A stretch of 64,000 bases of DNA, taken from contig NZ_SULJ01000001.1 in assembly GCF_007115105.1 (NCBI RefSeq), positions 372,001 through 436,000 of the forward strand, in the 5' to 3' direction. The notes beneath the pieces are model-generated. The model was not told the DNA's origin, ran no database searches, and was given only the letters and a program-made list of their open reading frames with translations. The position numbers and the translations under genes were made by a program. Position 1 is the first letter of the stretch, and each line of letters begins with the position of its first letter. The DNA is from Clostridium sp. HBUAS56010. GTDB taxonomy: Bacteria; Bacillota; Clostridia; Lachnospirales; Lachnospiraceae. This document shows, one piece after another, positions 25,571 to 34,926 of the stretch.

Positions 25571-26539
25571 CTATTCTACAATTTTATTTAACATATTTGT
25601 CATGTTATCATATAGACCAACATGATTAGGAGCTTTTAATACTACAGAAATATATTCGCGTTTAGAGGAATCAGAACTTCCCATAATCAAACAGCTTCCA
25701 GCCGCCTGAGTTGTTCCCGTCTTTCCGCCAAGGGCAGTAAGACCAACTGGCATCTTCCGCTCTCCGGTCAGATACCAGTTGGTATCTTTCCAAGTTACAT
25801 TGACCGGCTTTCCTGAATCATGCTGATAGGTGGTGGTATATTTTTCTGTTCCTACGATCTTCCGGAATTCTGGATATTTCATCGCTTCATTAAAAATTAA
25901 ATACAGGTCATAAGCAGTTGTATAGTGATTTTCATTGTTCAGTCCATGAGGATTCATGAAATGGGTGCCGGTTGCTCCAATTTTTATAGCTTCTTCATTC
26001 ATCATCCTGGCAAAAGCTTCTTCTCCTCCTGCAAGATGTGTTGCAATCGCAGCCCCCGCATCATTACCTGATGGGAGCATAAGACCATATAAAAGCTGTT
26101 CTAAAGTCAGCTTATCTCCTGGCTTGATTCCACAAAGGCTGGCACCGGATTCTGTAATAACCGCATCACTTGTAACAGTGACTTTATCCGTTAGGTTTCC
26201 GTATTTTAAGGCAACCAATGCTGTCATGATCTTTGTAGTGCTGGCAGGATACATACGCTCAAATGGGTTCTTGGCAAACAAGACTGTCTTATCCGAAAGA
26301 TCAAAGACTGCGGCTGCCTGGGCAGTCACTTTGCTGTCTTTGTCTGAAACATCATCAGGAACAACACAAAGATCCTGGGCAAAGGCTGCTGCTTTTGCCT
26401 GATCATTGTCGGATTGATACAATTCTGTTCTTTCCGAATAAATATAGGGATCGTCAAGTCTGCTGAAATTCGTACAGCCAGTTAAACATGCAACCGTTAA
26501 TAAGATGCATCCTGATGTTACAAACGCTTTTCTCTTCAC
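25571..26539 (-). CDS. dacA: D-alanyl-D-alanine carboxypeptidase, S11 family lipoprotein
   Basis: A 322-residue low-molecular-weight PBP that trims the terminal D-Ala from peptidoglycan pentapeptides outside the cell. The serine-protease-like motifs are YPASTTKIMTAL (SxxK), LPSGNDAG (SxN) and GGKTGTTQAAG (KTG). The N terminus is a lipoprotein signal with lipobox LTGC, whereas classical DacA uses a C-terminal amphipathic anchor, and the C-terminal PBP5 domain is lacking. I start at GTG 26539 with GAGGG 7 bases upstream; the in-frame ATG at 26545 overlaps that site. It is the last gene of the shape operon, 13 bp after mgsA. Confidence 0.9.
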   Translation of the reverse strand: MKRKAFVTSGCILLTVACLTGCTNFSRLDDPYIYSERTELYQSDNDQAKAAAFAQDLCVVPDDVSDKDSKVTAQAAAVFDLSDKTVLFAKNPFERMYPASTTKIMTALVALKYGNLTDKVTVTSDAVITESGASLCGIKPGDKLTLEQLLYGLMLPSGNDAGAAIATHLAGGEEAFARMMNEEAIKIGATGTHFMNPHGLNNENHYTTAYDLYLIFNEAMKYPEFRKIVGTEKYTTTYQHDSGKPVNVTWKDTNWYLTGERKMPVGLTALGGKTGTTQAAGSCLIMGSSDSSKREYISVVLKAPNHVGLYDNMTNMLNKIVE

Positions 26540-26552
26540 AAGCATTCCCTCA

Positions 26553-26948
26553 TCATTTATACATTTCACGCCATTCCAGATCACCACGCTCTAAAGACTT
26601 AATTAAAAGTTCTGCTGTAGCCAGATTCGTAGCAAGTGGAATATTGTGCATATCGCAGGTTCTCATAATATTTACAATATCAGGTTCATGAGACTTTGGT
26701 GTAAGCGGATCTCTTAAGAAAACAACCAGATCAATCTCATTATGCTCAATCTGGGAGCCTAACTGCTGTTCTCCGCCCAGATGTCCTGCCAGATACTTAT
26801 GGACATTAAGATTGGTTACTTCTTCAATCAGACGTCCTGTAGTTCCTGTTGCATATAACATGTGTTTACTTAAAATACCTCTGTAAGCAATGCAGAAATT
26901 CTGCATGAGTTTTTTCTTTGAATCGTGCGCAACTAATCCTATATTCAT
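26553..26948 (-). CDS. mgsA: Methylglyoxal synthase
   Basis: A 131-residue enzyme that turns dihydroxyacetone phosphate into methylglyoxal and phosphate in the cytosol. Family blocks are [24 protein letters not shown] (phosphate-binding), [30 protein letters not shown] with the catalytic Asp region, and [15 protein letters not shown]. The ATG at 26948 follows AAGGAGG; the frame extends upstream to 26996 but only by overlapping rodA. Only 16 bp separate it from rodA and 13 bp from dacA, so it is cotranscribed with wall and division genes, an unexpected home for a glycolytic bypass enzyme. Confidence 0.93.
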   Translation of the reverse strand: MNIGLVAHDSKKKLMQNFCIAYRGILSKHMLYATGTTGRLIEEVTNLNVHKYLAGHLGGEQQLGSQIEHNEIDLVVFLRDPLTPKSHEPDIVNIMRTCDMHNIPLATNLATAELLIKSLERGDLEWREMYK

Positions 26949-26964
26949 AACGATATACCTCCTT

Positions 26965-28089
26965 TTAATTACCCATTTTTCGTTGCAATCCAACATTCAG
27001 CACCAGTCCCATACCCATAAATATACTAATAAGAGAACTGACTCCCGAACTGATAAACGGAAGCGGGAGGCCTGTATTAGGGAAAATCTGTGTAGCCACA
27101 GCAATATTAGCAAATGCCTGGAAACCAATTAAAGCAGCCATGCCGGTACCGATCAGCTTACCGGATAAATCTCTGGCACGTGCAGCCATATAGAGGCATT
27201 CAAATACAACCAGACCAATAAGTAAAATGACAATGATGCTGCCTCGAAACCCCATTTCTTCACCTATAATTGCGAAAATGAAGTCGGTTTCTCCGGCTGA
27301 TAAGAAATTCCCATCTTTGACTGATGCGATGGTCGTATTAAAAAGTCCCTTGCCTTGAAGCTGGCCGGAACTGATTGCCATAATTGAATTTTTTTGCTGG
27401 TACAGATTTTCAGCATATTGCTCTGCATGTGGGTAAATCCATGCGAGAATTCGTCTTGCCTGATAGTCATGAATAAAAGGAATTAGTCCCTTTGTCAGCA
27501 GGAAAATAAAAAGCGCAACTGCCGGAACCGCAACTGCAAGAACTCCAAAAATCCACCGGTAACTAATGCCCGCAGAATACACCATACAAAGAATAATGAT
27601 GGTAACTACCAGGCTGGTGGATAAATTCGGTTCTGCAAAAATAAGGCCTATAGGAATGGCTGCAAGTCCGGCAGCCATTCCTATCATGACCGGCATATTC
27701 ATCTTCTCCTGGTGTTTGTTCCAATACCAGGAGAAAAATATAATCAATCCAATTTTAACAAATTCGGAGGGCTGGATCCGCCCGATGCCTGGAAGGTTAA
27801 TCCATCTGGTGGCACCTCCGGCAGTATGTCCCATAACAAGAACTGCACCCAGTAAAAGAATGCAGCCTGCATAAACCAAAGCGTACAATTTTGTAATATG
27901 ATGGTAGTCTATGATGGATATTCCAACAGCCAGGGCAAATCCAACGGTGACCCCAATAATCTGTTTGGTCACGGTAGCTGAATCCTGGTTGGATGCACTG
28001 GCTACTACAAGAATTCCAATCACAGAAAGTGCAATCATATATATAATTAAACGGTAATTATAGTGCTTAAAATTAAATTCTGAAAACAT
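26965..28089 (-). CDS. rodA: SEDS peptidoglycan glycosyltransferase RodA
   Basis: A 374-residue polytopic protein with about ten membrane segments. RodA polymerises lipid II glycan strands as partner of a class B PBP. Signature parts are the [19 protein letters not shown] block, the extracellular loop with [39 protein letters not shown], and the C-terminal [15 protein letters not shown] and [20 protein letters not shown]. Placement with mreC, mreD and the PBP2 gene favours RodA over FtsW. AAGGGG precedes the ATG; it begins 2 bp after minE. Confidence 0.94.
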   Translation of the reverse strand: MFSEFNFKHYNYRLIIYMIALSVIGILVVASASNQDSATVTKQIIGVTVGFALAVGISIIDYHHITKLYALVYAGCILLLGAVLVMGHTAGGATRWINLPGIGRIQPSEFVKIGLIIFFSWYWNKHQEKMNMPVMIGMAAGLAAIPIGLIFAEPNLSTSLVVTIIILCMVYSAGISYRWIFGVLAVAVPAVALFIFLLTKGLIPFIHDYQARRILAWIYPHAEQYAENLYQQKNSIMAISSGQLQGKGLFNTTIASVKDGNFLSAGETDFIFAIIGEEMGFRGSIIVILLIGLVVFECLYMAARARDLSGKLIGTGMAALIGFQAFANIAVATQIFPNTGLPLPFISSGVSSLISIFMGMGLVLNVGLQRKMGN

Positions 28090-28091
28090 AA

Positions 28092-28370
28092 TTAGTATAT
28101 CCCCTTATCAGGTACATCACGGATAGGGATGTTGGCATAAAGCACCGGTGTAAAACGCTCACAATCCGACTGCTTCTGCTTCTTCATCTGTATCTCTATT
28201 CTGTCGGAATCAATATCCATGTATCTTGATACTACACGGATCATATCGTCTTTTATCATCTGCATAATCTCAGGAGAACAGTCCGCCTTGTCCGCAACCA
28301 GCAAAAGCTTCAGACGATTTCTTGCAATTTCTCCTGAATTCTTCTTGCGGAATACAGGAAACAGGCTCAT
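28092..28370 (-). CDS. minE: Cell division topological specificity factor MinE
   Basis: A 92-residue MinE. The N-terminal part (residues 1-30, SLFPVFRKKNSGEIARNRLKLLL) is the membrane- and MinD-contacting segment, and the rest (MIKDDMIRVVSRYMDIDSDRIEIQMKKQ) is the dimerisation domain. MinE stimulates MinD ATPase and drives Min oscillation, confining MinC to the poles. Bacillus uses DivIVA/MinJ instead; clostridia commonly keep MinE. The ATG follows GGAGGGG; 11 bp separate it from minD and 2 bp from rodA. Confidence 0.94.
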   Translation of the reverse strand: MSLFPVFRKKNSGEIARNRLKLLLVADKADCSPEIMQMIKDDMIRVVSRYMDIDSDRIEIQMKKQKQSDCERFTPVLYANIPIRDVPDKGIY

Positions 28371-28381
28371 ATCAACCCCTC

Positions 28382-29173
28382 CTATGCTCTCTTTAAGAGA
28401 TTGGAGAGTTTGAAAAACAGACCTTCTCTTGTAGCTGGATTCTGTATGGGGATATTTTCCCCGATAATCCGTTTGCAGATATCCATATAAGCCTGTCCAG
28501 CCGGAGTTCCCATACCTACAAGGGGTTCTCCCTGGTTTGTGGAAATGACGATGTCCTCATCATCCGGTACAGCTCCAATAATATCAACTGCAAGAATATC
28601 CATGACATCATCCAAAGACATCATGTCCCCGCGTTTGACCATATCAGCTCTTATCCGGTTAACAATCAGTTCAATGTTTCCCATATCGGCAGCCTCCAAA
28701 AGTCCGATGATACGGTCTGCATCCCGGATGGCAGAAACTTCTGGTGTTGTAACAACAATAGCTCTTCCTGCTCCCGCTATGGCATTTTGAAAGCCCTGCT
28801 CAATTCCAGCAGGACAATCCAGAAGAATGAAGTCAAAGTCTTCCCTTAAATCGTCAACCAGCTTCACCATCTGACCTGGAGTAACAGCAGTCTTGTCCCT
28901 CGTCTGTGCGGAGGGAAGTAAAAATAAATTCGGGTATCTTTTGTCTTTAATCAGGGCTTGCTTCATTCGGCAATTCCCTTCCACCACGTCTACTAAATTA
29001 TAGACAATACGGTTTTCCAGACCCATTACAACATCAAGGTTGCGCAGTCCGATATCTGTATCAATCAGAACTACCCTTTTTCCAAGAATCGCAAGTCCGG
29101 TACCGACGTTGGCAGAAGTTGTTGTCTTGCCTACCCCGCCTTTTCCAGAAGTGATTACGATGATTTCACACAT
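28382..29173 (-). CDS. minD: Septum site-determining ATPase MinD
   Basis: A 263-residue ParA/MinD ATPase. The deviant Walker A motif KGGVGKTT is at about residues 11-18, the switch region has IDTDIGLRNLDVVMGLE and LLDCPAGIEQG, and the C-terminal end (REGLFFKLSNLLKRA) is the amphipathic helix that targets the membrane. It recruits MinC to the membrane and is released by MinE. AGGAGG lies before the ATG. The gene is between minC (33 bp) and minE (11 bp). Confidence 0.97.
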   Translation of the reverse strand: MCEIIVITSGKGGVGKTTTSANVGTGLAILGKRVVLIDTDIGLRNLDVVMGLENRIVYNLVDVVEGNCRMKQALIKDKRYPNLFLLPSAQTRDKTAVTPGQMVKLVDDLREDFDFILLDCPAGIEQGFQNAIAGAGRAIVVTTPEVSAIRDADRIIGLLEAADMGNIELIVNRIRADMVKRGDMMSLDDVMDILAVDIIGAVPDDEDIVISTNQGEPLVGMGTPAGQAYMDICKRIIGENIPIQNPATREGLFFKLSNLLKRA

Positions 29174-29206
29174 ACAATATCCTCCTGTTTTATACCTCTT
29201 TCTATT

Positions 29207-29875
29207 TTACCTTAATTTACGGAATATTTCCATACTTTTTTTCATTGGTTTTATAATGACTTTGTTATTTTCTAAGTAAGCCTTCATAGGACCTCTCCCA
29301 AGGCGCTTTCCCCTTCCGTCAAGACCAGAGGTACAGTCAGCGATCCGAAGCTGTGTAGGAGCCATCTCAAGTGCCGTAATAAGGGCTTCTTTGTTACCAG
29401 CTACACCGGCACATACAGTACCAGTCAGTCTTCCCAGCACAACCACATTGCCTTTGGCGATCACTTTTGCGCCTTTGCACACATCACCAATAATAACAAT
29501 GCTGGCTTCTGATTCCAAAGTCTCTCCGTTTTGCAGATTACCTTTAAAGAACTGTCCTGTTTGACAGGATAATTCCATCAGTTTCTCATTCAGTGCCTTT
29601 TCACATCGTTCCAGACGGTTTGCATCTGTATCCATCAGACAGATAATCTCCACATTGGAGTTTTCTGTAATCTGATTGACGATTGCGAATTCTTCTTCTG
29701 AAGTCAGTTCCCGTCCCTCTAAGGTCAGGGTCATTTGTACAGATCCCCAGAATTTGGAGTTGTCTCCAAACTTTTTCCCGATATCAGAAAGAAGCTGAGG
29801 GAAAGGGATATCCGGGTCCAGGATGACAATCATACCTGCTCTGTTGCTCTTAATCACTACGGTATTATGCATCAT
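29207..29875 (-). CDS. minC: Septum site-determining protein MinC
   Basis: About 222 residues. MinC blocks FtsZ ring assembly away from midcell. The N-terminal domain (about 1-95) opens with VVIKSNRAGMIVILDPD; the C-terminal beta-helix (about 115-215) has GNLQNGETLESEASIVIIGDV, AKVIAKGNVVVLGRLTGTVCAGVAGN and LRIADCTSGLDGRGKRLGRGP, the face binding MinD and FtsZ. The frame opens at a GTG (29881) that lies within the ribosome site GAGGTG; ATG 29875 or 29872 is more likely the start. It begins 18 bp after the PBP2 gene. Confidence 0.93.
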   Translation of the reverse strand: MMHNTVVIKSNRAGMIVILDPDIPFPQLLSDIGKKFGDNSKFWGSVQMTLTLEGRELTSEEEFAIVNQITENSNVEIICLMDTDANRLERCEKALNEKLMELSCQTGQFFKGNLQNGETLESEASIVIIGDVCKGAKVIAKGNVVVLGRLTGTVCAGVAGNKEALITALEMAPTQLRIADCTSGLDGRGKRLGRGPMKAYLENNKVIIKPMKKSMEIFRKLR

Positions 29876-29893
29876 ATTCACCTCTTATCCTAG

Positions 29894-32758
29894 TTAATCG
29901 CGAATGTTAACTTTCGCTGCATCCAGGGCACCCGCATTGACAATGGATTCCAAGTCTGTATAGCCATAATAATACTTATAGACGTTCTTCGCTATATTAG
30001 CTGCATTGGATGAGGAATAACCATAAGGAATATTCACGGTAACGCAGATCTCCGGATTGTCATATGGTGCATAAGAAATGAAGAAAGCATGGTTTGGTTT
30101 GTTGCGGGCTTCCTGAGCGGTGCCTGTCTTACCTGCAATCTCCACTTCAAGGTCAGCAAACAACCTCTTTGATGTACCACTTGCAATCACTTCTCTCATT
30201 CCCTGTTGTACAGTATCCCACGTTGTAGCCGCCGCGTCAATATGAGAAGAAATCTTAGGGGTATAATCTTTTATCAGATTACCTTCAGAATCCGTTGTTT
30301 TGTCCAGCAGGCTAAGTTCAAATACAGTTCCCCGGTTTGCAATGGCTGCCACATATCTGGAAAGCTGTACATTGGTATAGGCATGGCTCCCCTGTCCCAT
30401 GGCAGAGCGCTCCGGAGAATCTTTTGAGATCTGAGGATCAAGTTCTGCAATTTCCACGCCTGACTTATGGTCAAGTCCAAACTTCGTTGCATATGAGCGC
30501 AGAGCATCAAGACCAACTTCCGGTGAATAGGTTCCATTTGCACCCAATGACAGACGATGTCCTAAATCTGCAAAGAAGATATTGCAGGAATTTTGTATTC
30601 CTCCAACAATATTAAGAGGACCATGGTAGCCAGGATAAATCCAGCATTTAATTGGAGGTTCCACATCACGATAGATACCGGTACAGTTAATGGTCTCATC
30701 AATTGTAATTGCATGTTCTTCCAATGCTGCGACTGCTGTAATTGGTTTAAATGTAGAACCTGGTGCTTTTCTCGTCTGGGTTGCATTATTATAAAGCGGA
30801 AGTGACATATCCGCCTGAAGCTGGCTGAAATAAGCACCGTCTCCAATCCGGTTATTATCATATCCCGGATAAGAAACCAGGGCAAGCACTTCTCCTGTTT
30901 TATCGTTTGTTACAACAACTCCTGCATTACAGGGAGACAATGCCAATTGTGCCGGAGTGATCTCCAGATTATATAACTTTCTCAGTAAAAATGTGTACGC
31001 ATCCCCGGTTGCCAAAAGCTCAGAACGATCTTTTCCATCATCCTCTAATACGCCCTGCTCATATAATGCCAGACACAATTCCTGACCTGTTATGGTGTTG
31101 TCGTTAATCAGATAACGGTATATCCTTTTTGTAAAATTACGGTCACTTTCTAAATTATCAAGCACATAATTGACAAGCTGTTCAAAGGTGTCATCAGCGC
31201 TGGAATATTTAGAGCCTGTCTCCAGTTTTGTAGTATCCACCCATCCGTTAGCAATTCCATAATAGAGATAGTCTCTGAGACTGATCTCATCCGCTTTCCA
31301 TGCCTGGTATTCTTCACTGGAAGTATCAATGAGATCCTCTTTAATAATTCCAACAGTAGGTCCTGACAAATAGGAATATATGTAGAACATATATGCTTTC
31401 ATATCTTCCGGCAGGTCCTGCATGACAGTAGAATGACTGCTCATCAGTTCATTCTTTAAACTTGTAAATATCCTTGTCTGCGAATACGCATACTTCCCGT
31501 AAATAGTTTTTTCTATCTCTGAGGCATCTTCCCTCTCAAGGATCTTCAGGGAAAGCACATTGTTATTAATAAGCTGGTAATAGGCATCCTTAACCGGAAT
31601 CTTCATATTGGAGCCATCGGTAGACGCGCCTGCCTGATAATCTTCATTCACAATGGTTTTAATCAATACTCCGGCAAGAGACTGTTCAATAAGGTGATAA
31701 ATTCCTTTTTGCAGTTCTGCATCAAGTGTAAGGTAGACATCATTTCCCGCAGAAGCATCGGTTGCATCTTTGGTTTCACGGATTCGTCCAACGCTGTCTT
31801 TATAGATAGTCTTTCTCCCTTTTGTTCCTTGAAGATCATGCTCCATGGTATATTCAATTCCTGTCCGTCCCACGATATCGTTGATGTCATAATCTTCTTT
31901 TTTCTGCTGAAGACCTTCTAACTGTTCCTCAGGAACTTTTCCTGTGTAGCCAAGCACCGGAGCAAAAGGAATGCTGTCATTATAAGCCCGGATGGTGGTT
32001 TCCTCCACACTGACTCCCTGCATATCACTGATGTGCTCCAAAATATCTGCAACCGTTTCCTCGGATACCTGGGTTGAGACGGTGGTTGATTCATACTTCC
32101 GGTAAGACATCAGGCGCAGAGAATACTTAATATTAATGATATCAAGAGCTTCCTGATCAGTTAAAGTTAAGGCATGTCCATCTTCATCTTTTAAATCCAT
32201 AAGACCATTGTCCTTTTTCGCACGCTCAAACAATTCCTGAGCACTTAAATTAGAAGGATAAAGTCCTTTTGCATCATCCAGATCTTCCACTCTTTTTATT
32301 CCATAATAATCCCGTAAAAAACGTTTTCTGGCTGCTTCTGAGGCTGATGTATAAACCATCTCTCCATTGGAATCAATAGCAGTTTCAAACTTTCCCTGGA
32401 CCATCTCTCCGTGGCGGCTAAGAATCTGTACCAGTTTTAAGTACATATTATTCCTGGAAACAGGATCTTTGTATGCACCAGTATCCTGAATAGCGACAGA
32501 GTAGGCAAGCTTGTTATATGCTAAAACCTTCCCCTTGCGGTCGTAGATATTACCTCTGGTTCCAGCCGTTGTTATAGTTTGTTCCGTCAACTGCAGATAT
32601 TCGTTCAGCGCCTTTTCTCCATTGATAATCTGCATATGGAATAATTTGCTGATCAGACCGGCATACATGGCAAAACAGATGACTCCCAGAACGAAAAGCC
32701 GTGAAATCATCGCTTTCTTTAAAAATTCTGTTATGATTTCCAATAAATCTCTAAACAA
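29894..32758 (-). CDS. mrdA: Penicillin-binding protein 2 (class B transpeptidase)
   Basis: A 954-residue elongation-type transpeptidase, the RodA partner that cross-links new glycan. One membrane anchor lies near residues 18-38, the pedestal follows (RGNIYDRKGKVLAYN), then the transpeptidase domain: Ser668 in PGSTFKPI (SxxK), Ser724 in NSCN (SxN) and Lys877 in GKTGTA. E. coli PBP2 is about 630 residues; the excess lies mainly in a helical insertion of about 250 residues (about 358-605), between LDAELQKGIYHLIEQSLAG and CNAGVVVTNDKTGEVLA. The start is TTG inside the mreD end, with AAGGGG 9 bases upstream. Clostridial PBP2 proteins are known to be long. Confidence 0.93.
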   Translation of the reverse strand: MFRDLLEIITEFLKKAMISRLFVLGVICFAMYAGLISKLFHMQIINGEKALNEYLQLTEQTITTAGTRGNIYDRKGKVLAYNKLAYSVAIQDTGAYKDPVSRNNMYLKLVQILSRHGEMVQGKFETAIDSNGEMVYTSASEAARKRFLRDYYGIKRVEDLDDAKGLYPSNLSAQELFERAKKDNGLMDLKDEDGHALTLTDQEALDIINIKYSLRLMSYRKYESTTVSTQVSEETVADILEHISDMQGVSVEETTIRAYNDSIPFAPVLGYTGKVPEEQLEGLQQKKEDYDINDIVGRTGIEYTMEHDLQGTKGRKTIYKDSVGRIRETKDATDASAGNDVYLTLDAELQKGIYHLIEQSLAGVLIKTIVNEDYQAGASTDGSNMKIPVKDAYYQLINNNVLSLKILEREDASEIEKTIYGKYAYSQTRIFTSLKNELMSSHSTVMQDLPEDMKAYMFYIYSYLSGPTVGIIKEDLIDTSSEEYQAWKADEISLRDYLYYGIANGWVDTTKLETGSKYSSADDTFEQLVNYVLDNLESDRNFTKRIYRYLINDNTITGQELCLALYEQGVLEDDGKDRSELLATGDAYTFLLRKLYNLEITPAQLALSPCNAGVVVTNDKTGEVLALVSYPGYDNNRIGDGAYFSQLQADMSLPLYNNATQTRKAPGSTFKPITAVAALEEHAITIDETINCTGIYRDVEPPIKCWIYPGYHGPLNIVGGIQNSCNIFFADLGHRLSLGANGTYSPEVGLDALRSYATKFGLDHKSGVEIAELDPQISKDSPERSAMGQGSHAYTNVQLSRYVAAIANRGTVFELSLLDKTTDSEGNLIKDYTPKISSHIDAAATTWDTVQQGMREVIASGTSKRLFADLEVEIAGKTGTAQEARNKPNHAFFISYAPYDNPEICVTVNIPYGYSSSNAANIAKNVYKYYYGYTDLESIVNAGALDAAKVNIRD

Positions 32759-33269
32759 TATTCGAATCCCCTTTTTTTCCTATTTCTTCCAAATGGCGGT
32801 TCAGAATCAGGAATACCCGATAAAGAAGCAATGTTGTCACAACCGTAAATATGATTTCCGGAAGTACAATATTGATAAAATAATATCCGATCCGTATCTT
32901 TTGACGGATCAGGAAGCGGAAAACATAAATATAAAAGTTGTAAACCAATTCATTTAATACACTAAGTATTAATGGAAGGGTAATGTAATCCTCATAATAA
33001 TATTTCGTGCAGATCCCATTGACGTATCCGACAAATAGAAAAATCAATGTATAAAAGCCGAAGGGACCTGTGTAAAACAAATCCATCAAAAGTCCTGCCA
33101 AAAGTCCGTAATACATCCCGGCTTCTTTCCCATGCATAAAGCCAAAGGAAAAAGTGAGAATCAGAAGCAGATTGGGAGAAGCTGATAAAAATGGCAGCAA
33201 CGGGAATATGCAGCTTTGGACGGTAAACGCCAGTATAATCAGCAGTATATTGAAAATTATACGTCTCAT
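32751..33269 (-). CDS. mreD: Rod shape-determining protein MreD
   Basis: A 172-residue integral membrane protein with about five to six membrane segments: IIFNILLIILAFTVQSCIF, NLLLILTFSFGFMHG, AGMYYGLLAGLLMDLFYTGPFG, LIFLFVGYVNGI and a C-terminal pair. The motif GLLAGLLMDLFYTGPFGFYTL is typical of MreD. It belongs to the elongasome with MreC, RodA and PBP2. AAGGAG precedes the ATG; it starts 14 bp after mreC and overlaps the PBP2 gene by 8 bp. Confidence 0.92.
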   Translation of the reverse strand: MRRIIFNILLIILAFTVQSCIFPLLPFLSASPNLLLILTFSFGFMHGKEAGMYYGLLAGLLMDLFYTGPFGFYTLIFLFVGYVNGICTKYYYEDYITLPLILSVLNELVYNFYIYVFRFLIRQKIRIGYYFINIVLPEIIFTVVTTLLLYRVFLILNRHLEEIGKKGDSNIV

Positions 33270-33283
33270 GTTACTCCTTTTCG

Positions 33284-34180
33284 CTATTGAGCGGTACTTT
33301 CTGCCGTCTGTGGTTCTGCAGAAGGTGTCTCTGTGGAAGCATCTTCCTTCATCATATCTGATTTTAATTTGGTAATGACCAATACTTCCTGCAGACTGTC
33401 AAATTCTGCAGCCGGAATGAGATATCCAGACTTGGTGACATTATTGGTATCATTGGTAATATCAGCGGCATAGCCAACCAAAAGACCAGGAAGGAAGACA
33501 GAACTGATATTGGAGGTCACAATTTTGTCCCCATCTTTTAAATCACTTTCTTTTAACACATTGGTAATTCTAAGTCTGCCTTCTTTAAACAGCGTCAGAT
33601 CTCCGGCAACAATGCAACTGTCACCAGATTGCATTGCCATACCGCTCACACGGCTGGAATCGTCGATTATGGAACGGACGGTTGCATAGTTGGCACCCAC
33701 ATCGGTTACAATTCCGACCAGACCGCCTCCTGCCATCACATTCATATCCACAGCGATGCCGTCTTTTGATCCTTTATCAATCCGGAATACCTGAAACCAG
33801 TTGCTGGAATCATTGGCAATTACTCTGGCACCTACCTTTTCGTATTGACCGTATTGCTGGTCTAAGTCATAGAGTTTACGAAGGCGCGTAAGCTCCATCT
33901 CTTCTGACTGAAGTCTGGTATTTTCTTCCGTCAACTGTGTGATAATATCTTTCATTTCCTTGTTCTCTTTTTGTGCATTGTGCATCTTTGTCAGATCTGC
34001 GATTCCGTCATAAATAGTGGAACCCGCAGAATTAACTCCTGATTGTACCGGAATCAGAAAGTATCCCACTCCGGTCCGAAGCGGGGTCAGCCATTCATCA
34101 TGAATGGAAGTCAAACCAATCAAAAGAACACAAAATACGGTTAAAGATATAAGAACATACTTACTACGCTTTGATTCCAT
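33284..34180 (-). CDS. mreC: Rod shape-determining protein MreC
   Basis: A 298-residue bitopic protein: a membrane segment at about residues 8-25 (YVLISLTVFCVLLIGLTSI), a coiled coil at about 60-105 (DLTKMHNAQKENKEMKDIITQLTEENTRLQSE) and two beta-barrels outside (ARVIANDSSNWFQVFRIDKGSKDGI, GGGLVGIVTDVG, GDLTLFKEGRLRITNV). MreC organises PBPs along the elongating wall. The C-terminal 20 residues are Ser/Thr/Glu/Ala-rich. Its ATG directly follows the radC stop with no gap; mreB, which usually stands between them, is absent. Confidence 0.94.
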   Translation of the reverse strand: MESKRSKYVLISLTVFCVLLIGLTSIHDEWLTPLRTGVGYFLIPVQSGVNSAGSTIYDGIADLTKMHNAQKENKEMKDIITQLTEENTRLQSEEMELTRLRKLYDLDQQYGQYEKVGARVIANDSSNWFQVFRIDKGSKDGIAVDMNVMAGGGLVGIVTDVGANYATVRSIIDDSSRVSGMAMQSGDSCIVAGDLTLFKEGRLRITNVLKESDLKDGDKIVTSNISSVFLPGLLVGYAADITNDTNNVTKSGYLIPAAEFDSLQEVLVITKLKSDMMKEDASTETPSAEPQTAESTAQ

Positions 34181-34876
34181 CTATAAAACTCCCCGTTCTT
34201 TCAAACTGATATAGGAATTATCTCCTATAATAATATGGTCCAACAGCCGGATTCCCAACAGCTCTCCAGCTTCTTTTACCCGTCTTGTAAGATGAATATC
34301 TTCTTTGCTGGGAGACGGATCTCCGCTTGGATGGTTATGAACAAGTACCAGACTGACAGCATGGTACTTAACCGCTTCAATAAAAATCTCCCTAGGAGAA
34401 ACTACGGAAGCATTCACCGTTCCCTGAGAGATCATTACGTCCTTAATCAGGACTCCTTTTGTATTTAAGAACATTACATAAACCTGTTCCTGCTCTCTGT
34501 GGCGCATGTCCTCCATAAAGTAATTGACAATATCCACAGGATGATGGAAAGAAACTGTCTCCAGGCTGGCTGTCTTCTTCCATATTCTCCGGGAGAGTTC
34601 GCCAATGCACAATAACTGCGCTCCCTTGACTCTGCCAATTCCTTTAATCTGCATAAGTTCCTGCATGGAAAGGTGCAAAAGCCCTAAAATACCCTTTCCC
34701 GGATAATTTAAGGCCAGTATCTTTTGTGCCAGCATCAGGGAATTCTCTTCTCTGGTGCCTGTACGGATAATTACGGATAAAAGTTCCGCATCGCTTAAGC
34801 CCTGAACCCCGTCATTCAGACATTTCTCATAGGGTCTCTCATCCGTTGGGATGTCTTTCATGGTTATACGTTTCAT
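34181..34876 (-). CDS. radC: RadC/YsxA family JAB-domain protein
   Basis: A 231-residue RadC. The N-terminal helix-hairpin-helix part is DIPTDERPYEKCLNDGVQGLSDAELLSVIIRTGTREENSL with MQIKGIGRVKGAQLL; the C-terminal JAB/MPN-like metalloprotease fold carries the metal motif VHNHPSGDPSPSKEDIHLTRR. Despite its name a repair role is not established. I start at ATG 34876 (AGGAGG only 3 bases upstream, close spacing); the frame extends to 34930 without a site. It lies directly before mreC, matching the maf-radC-mre order of Bacillus except for the missing mreB. Confidence 0.92.
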   Translation of the reverse strand: MKRITMKDIPTDERPYEKCLNDGVQGLSDAELLSVIIRTGTREENSLMLAQKILALNYPGKGILGLLHLSMQELMQIKGIGRVKGAQLLCIGELSRRIWKKTASLETVSFHHPVDIVNYFMEDMRHREQEQVYVMFLNTKGVLIKDVMISQGTVNASVVSPREIFIEAVKYHAVSLVLVHNHPSGDPSPSKEDIHLTRRVKEAGELLGIRLLDHIIIGDNSYISLKERGVL

Positions 34877-34926
34877 ATGCCTCCTGACGGTTACTCTCCA
34901 GGTACGAAAAAAGACATATGTAAGAA

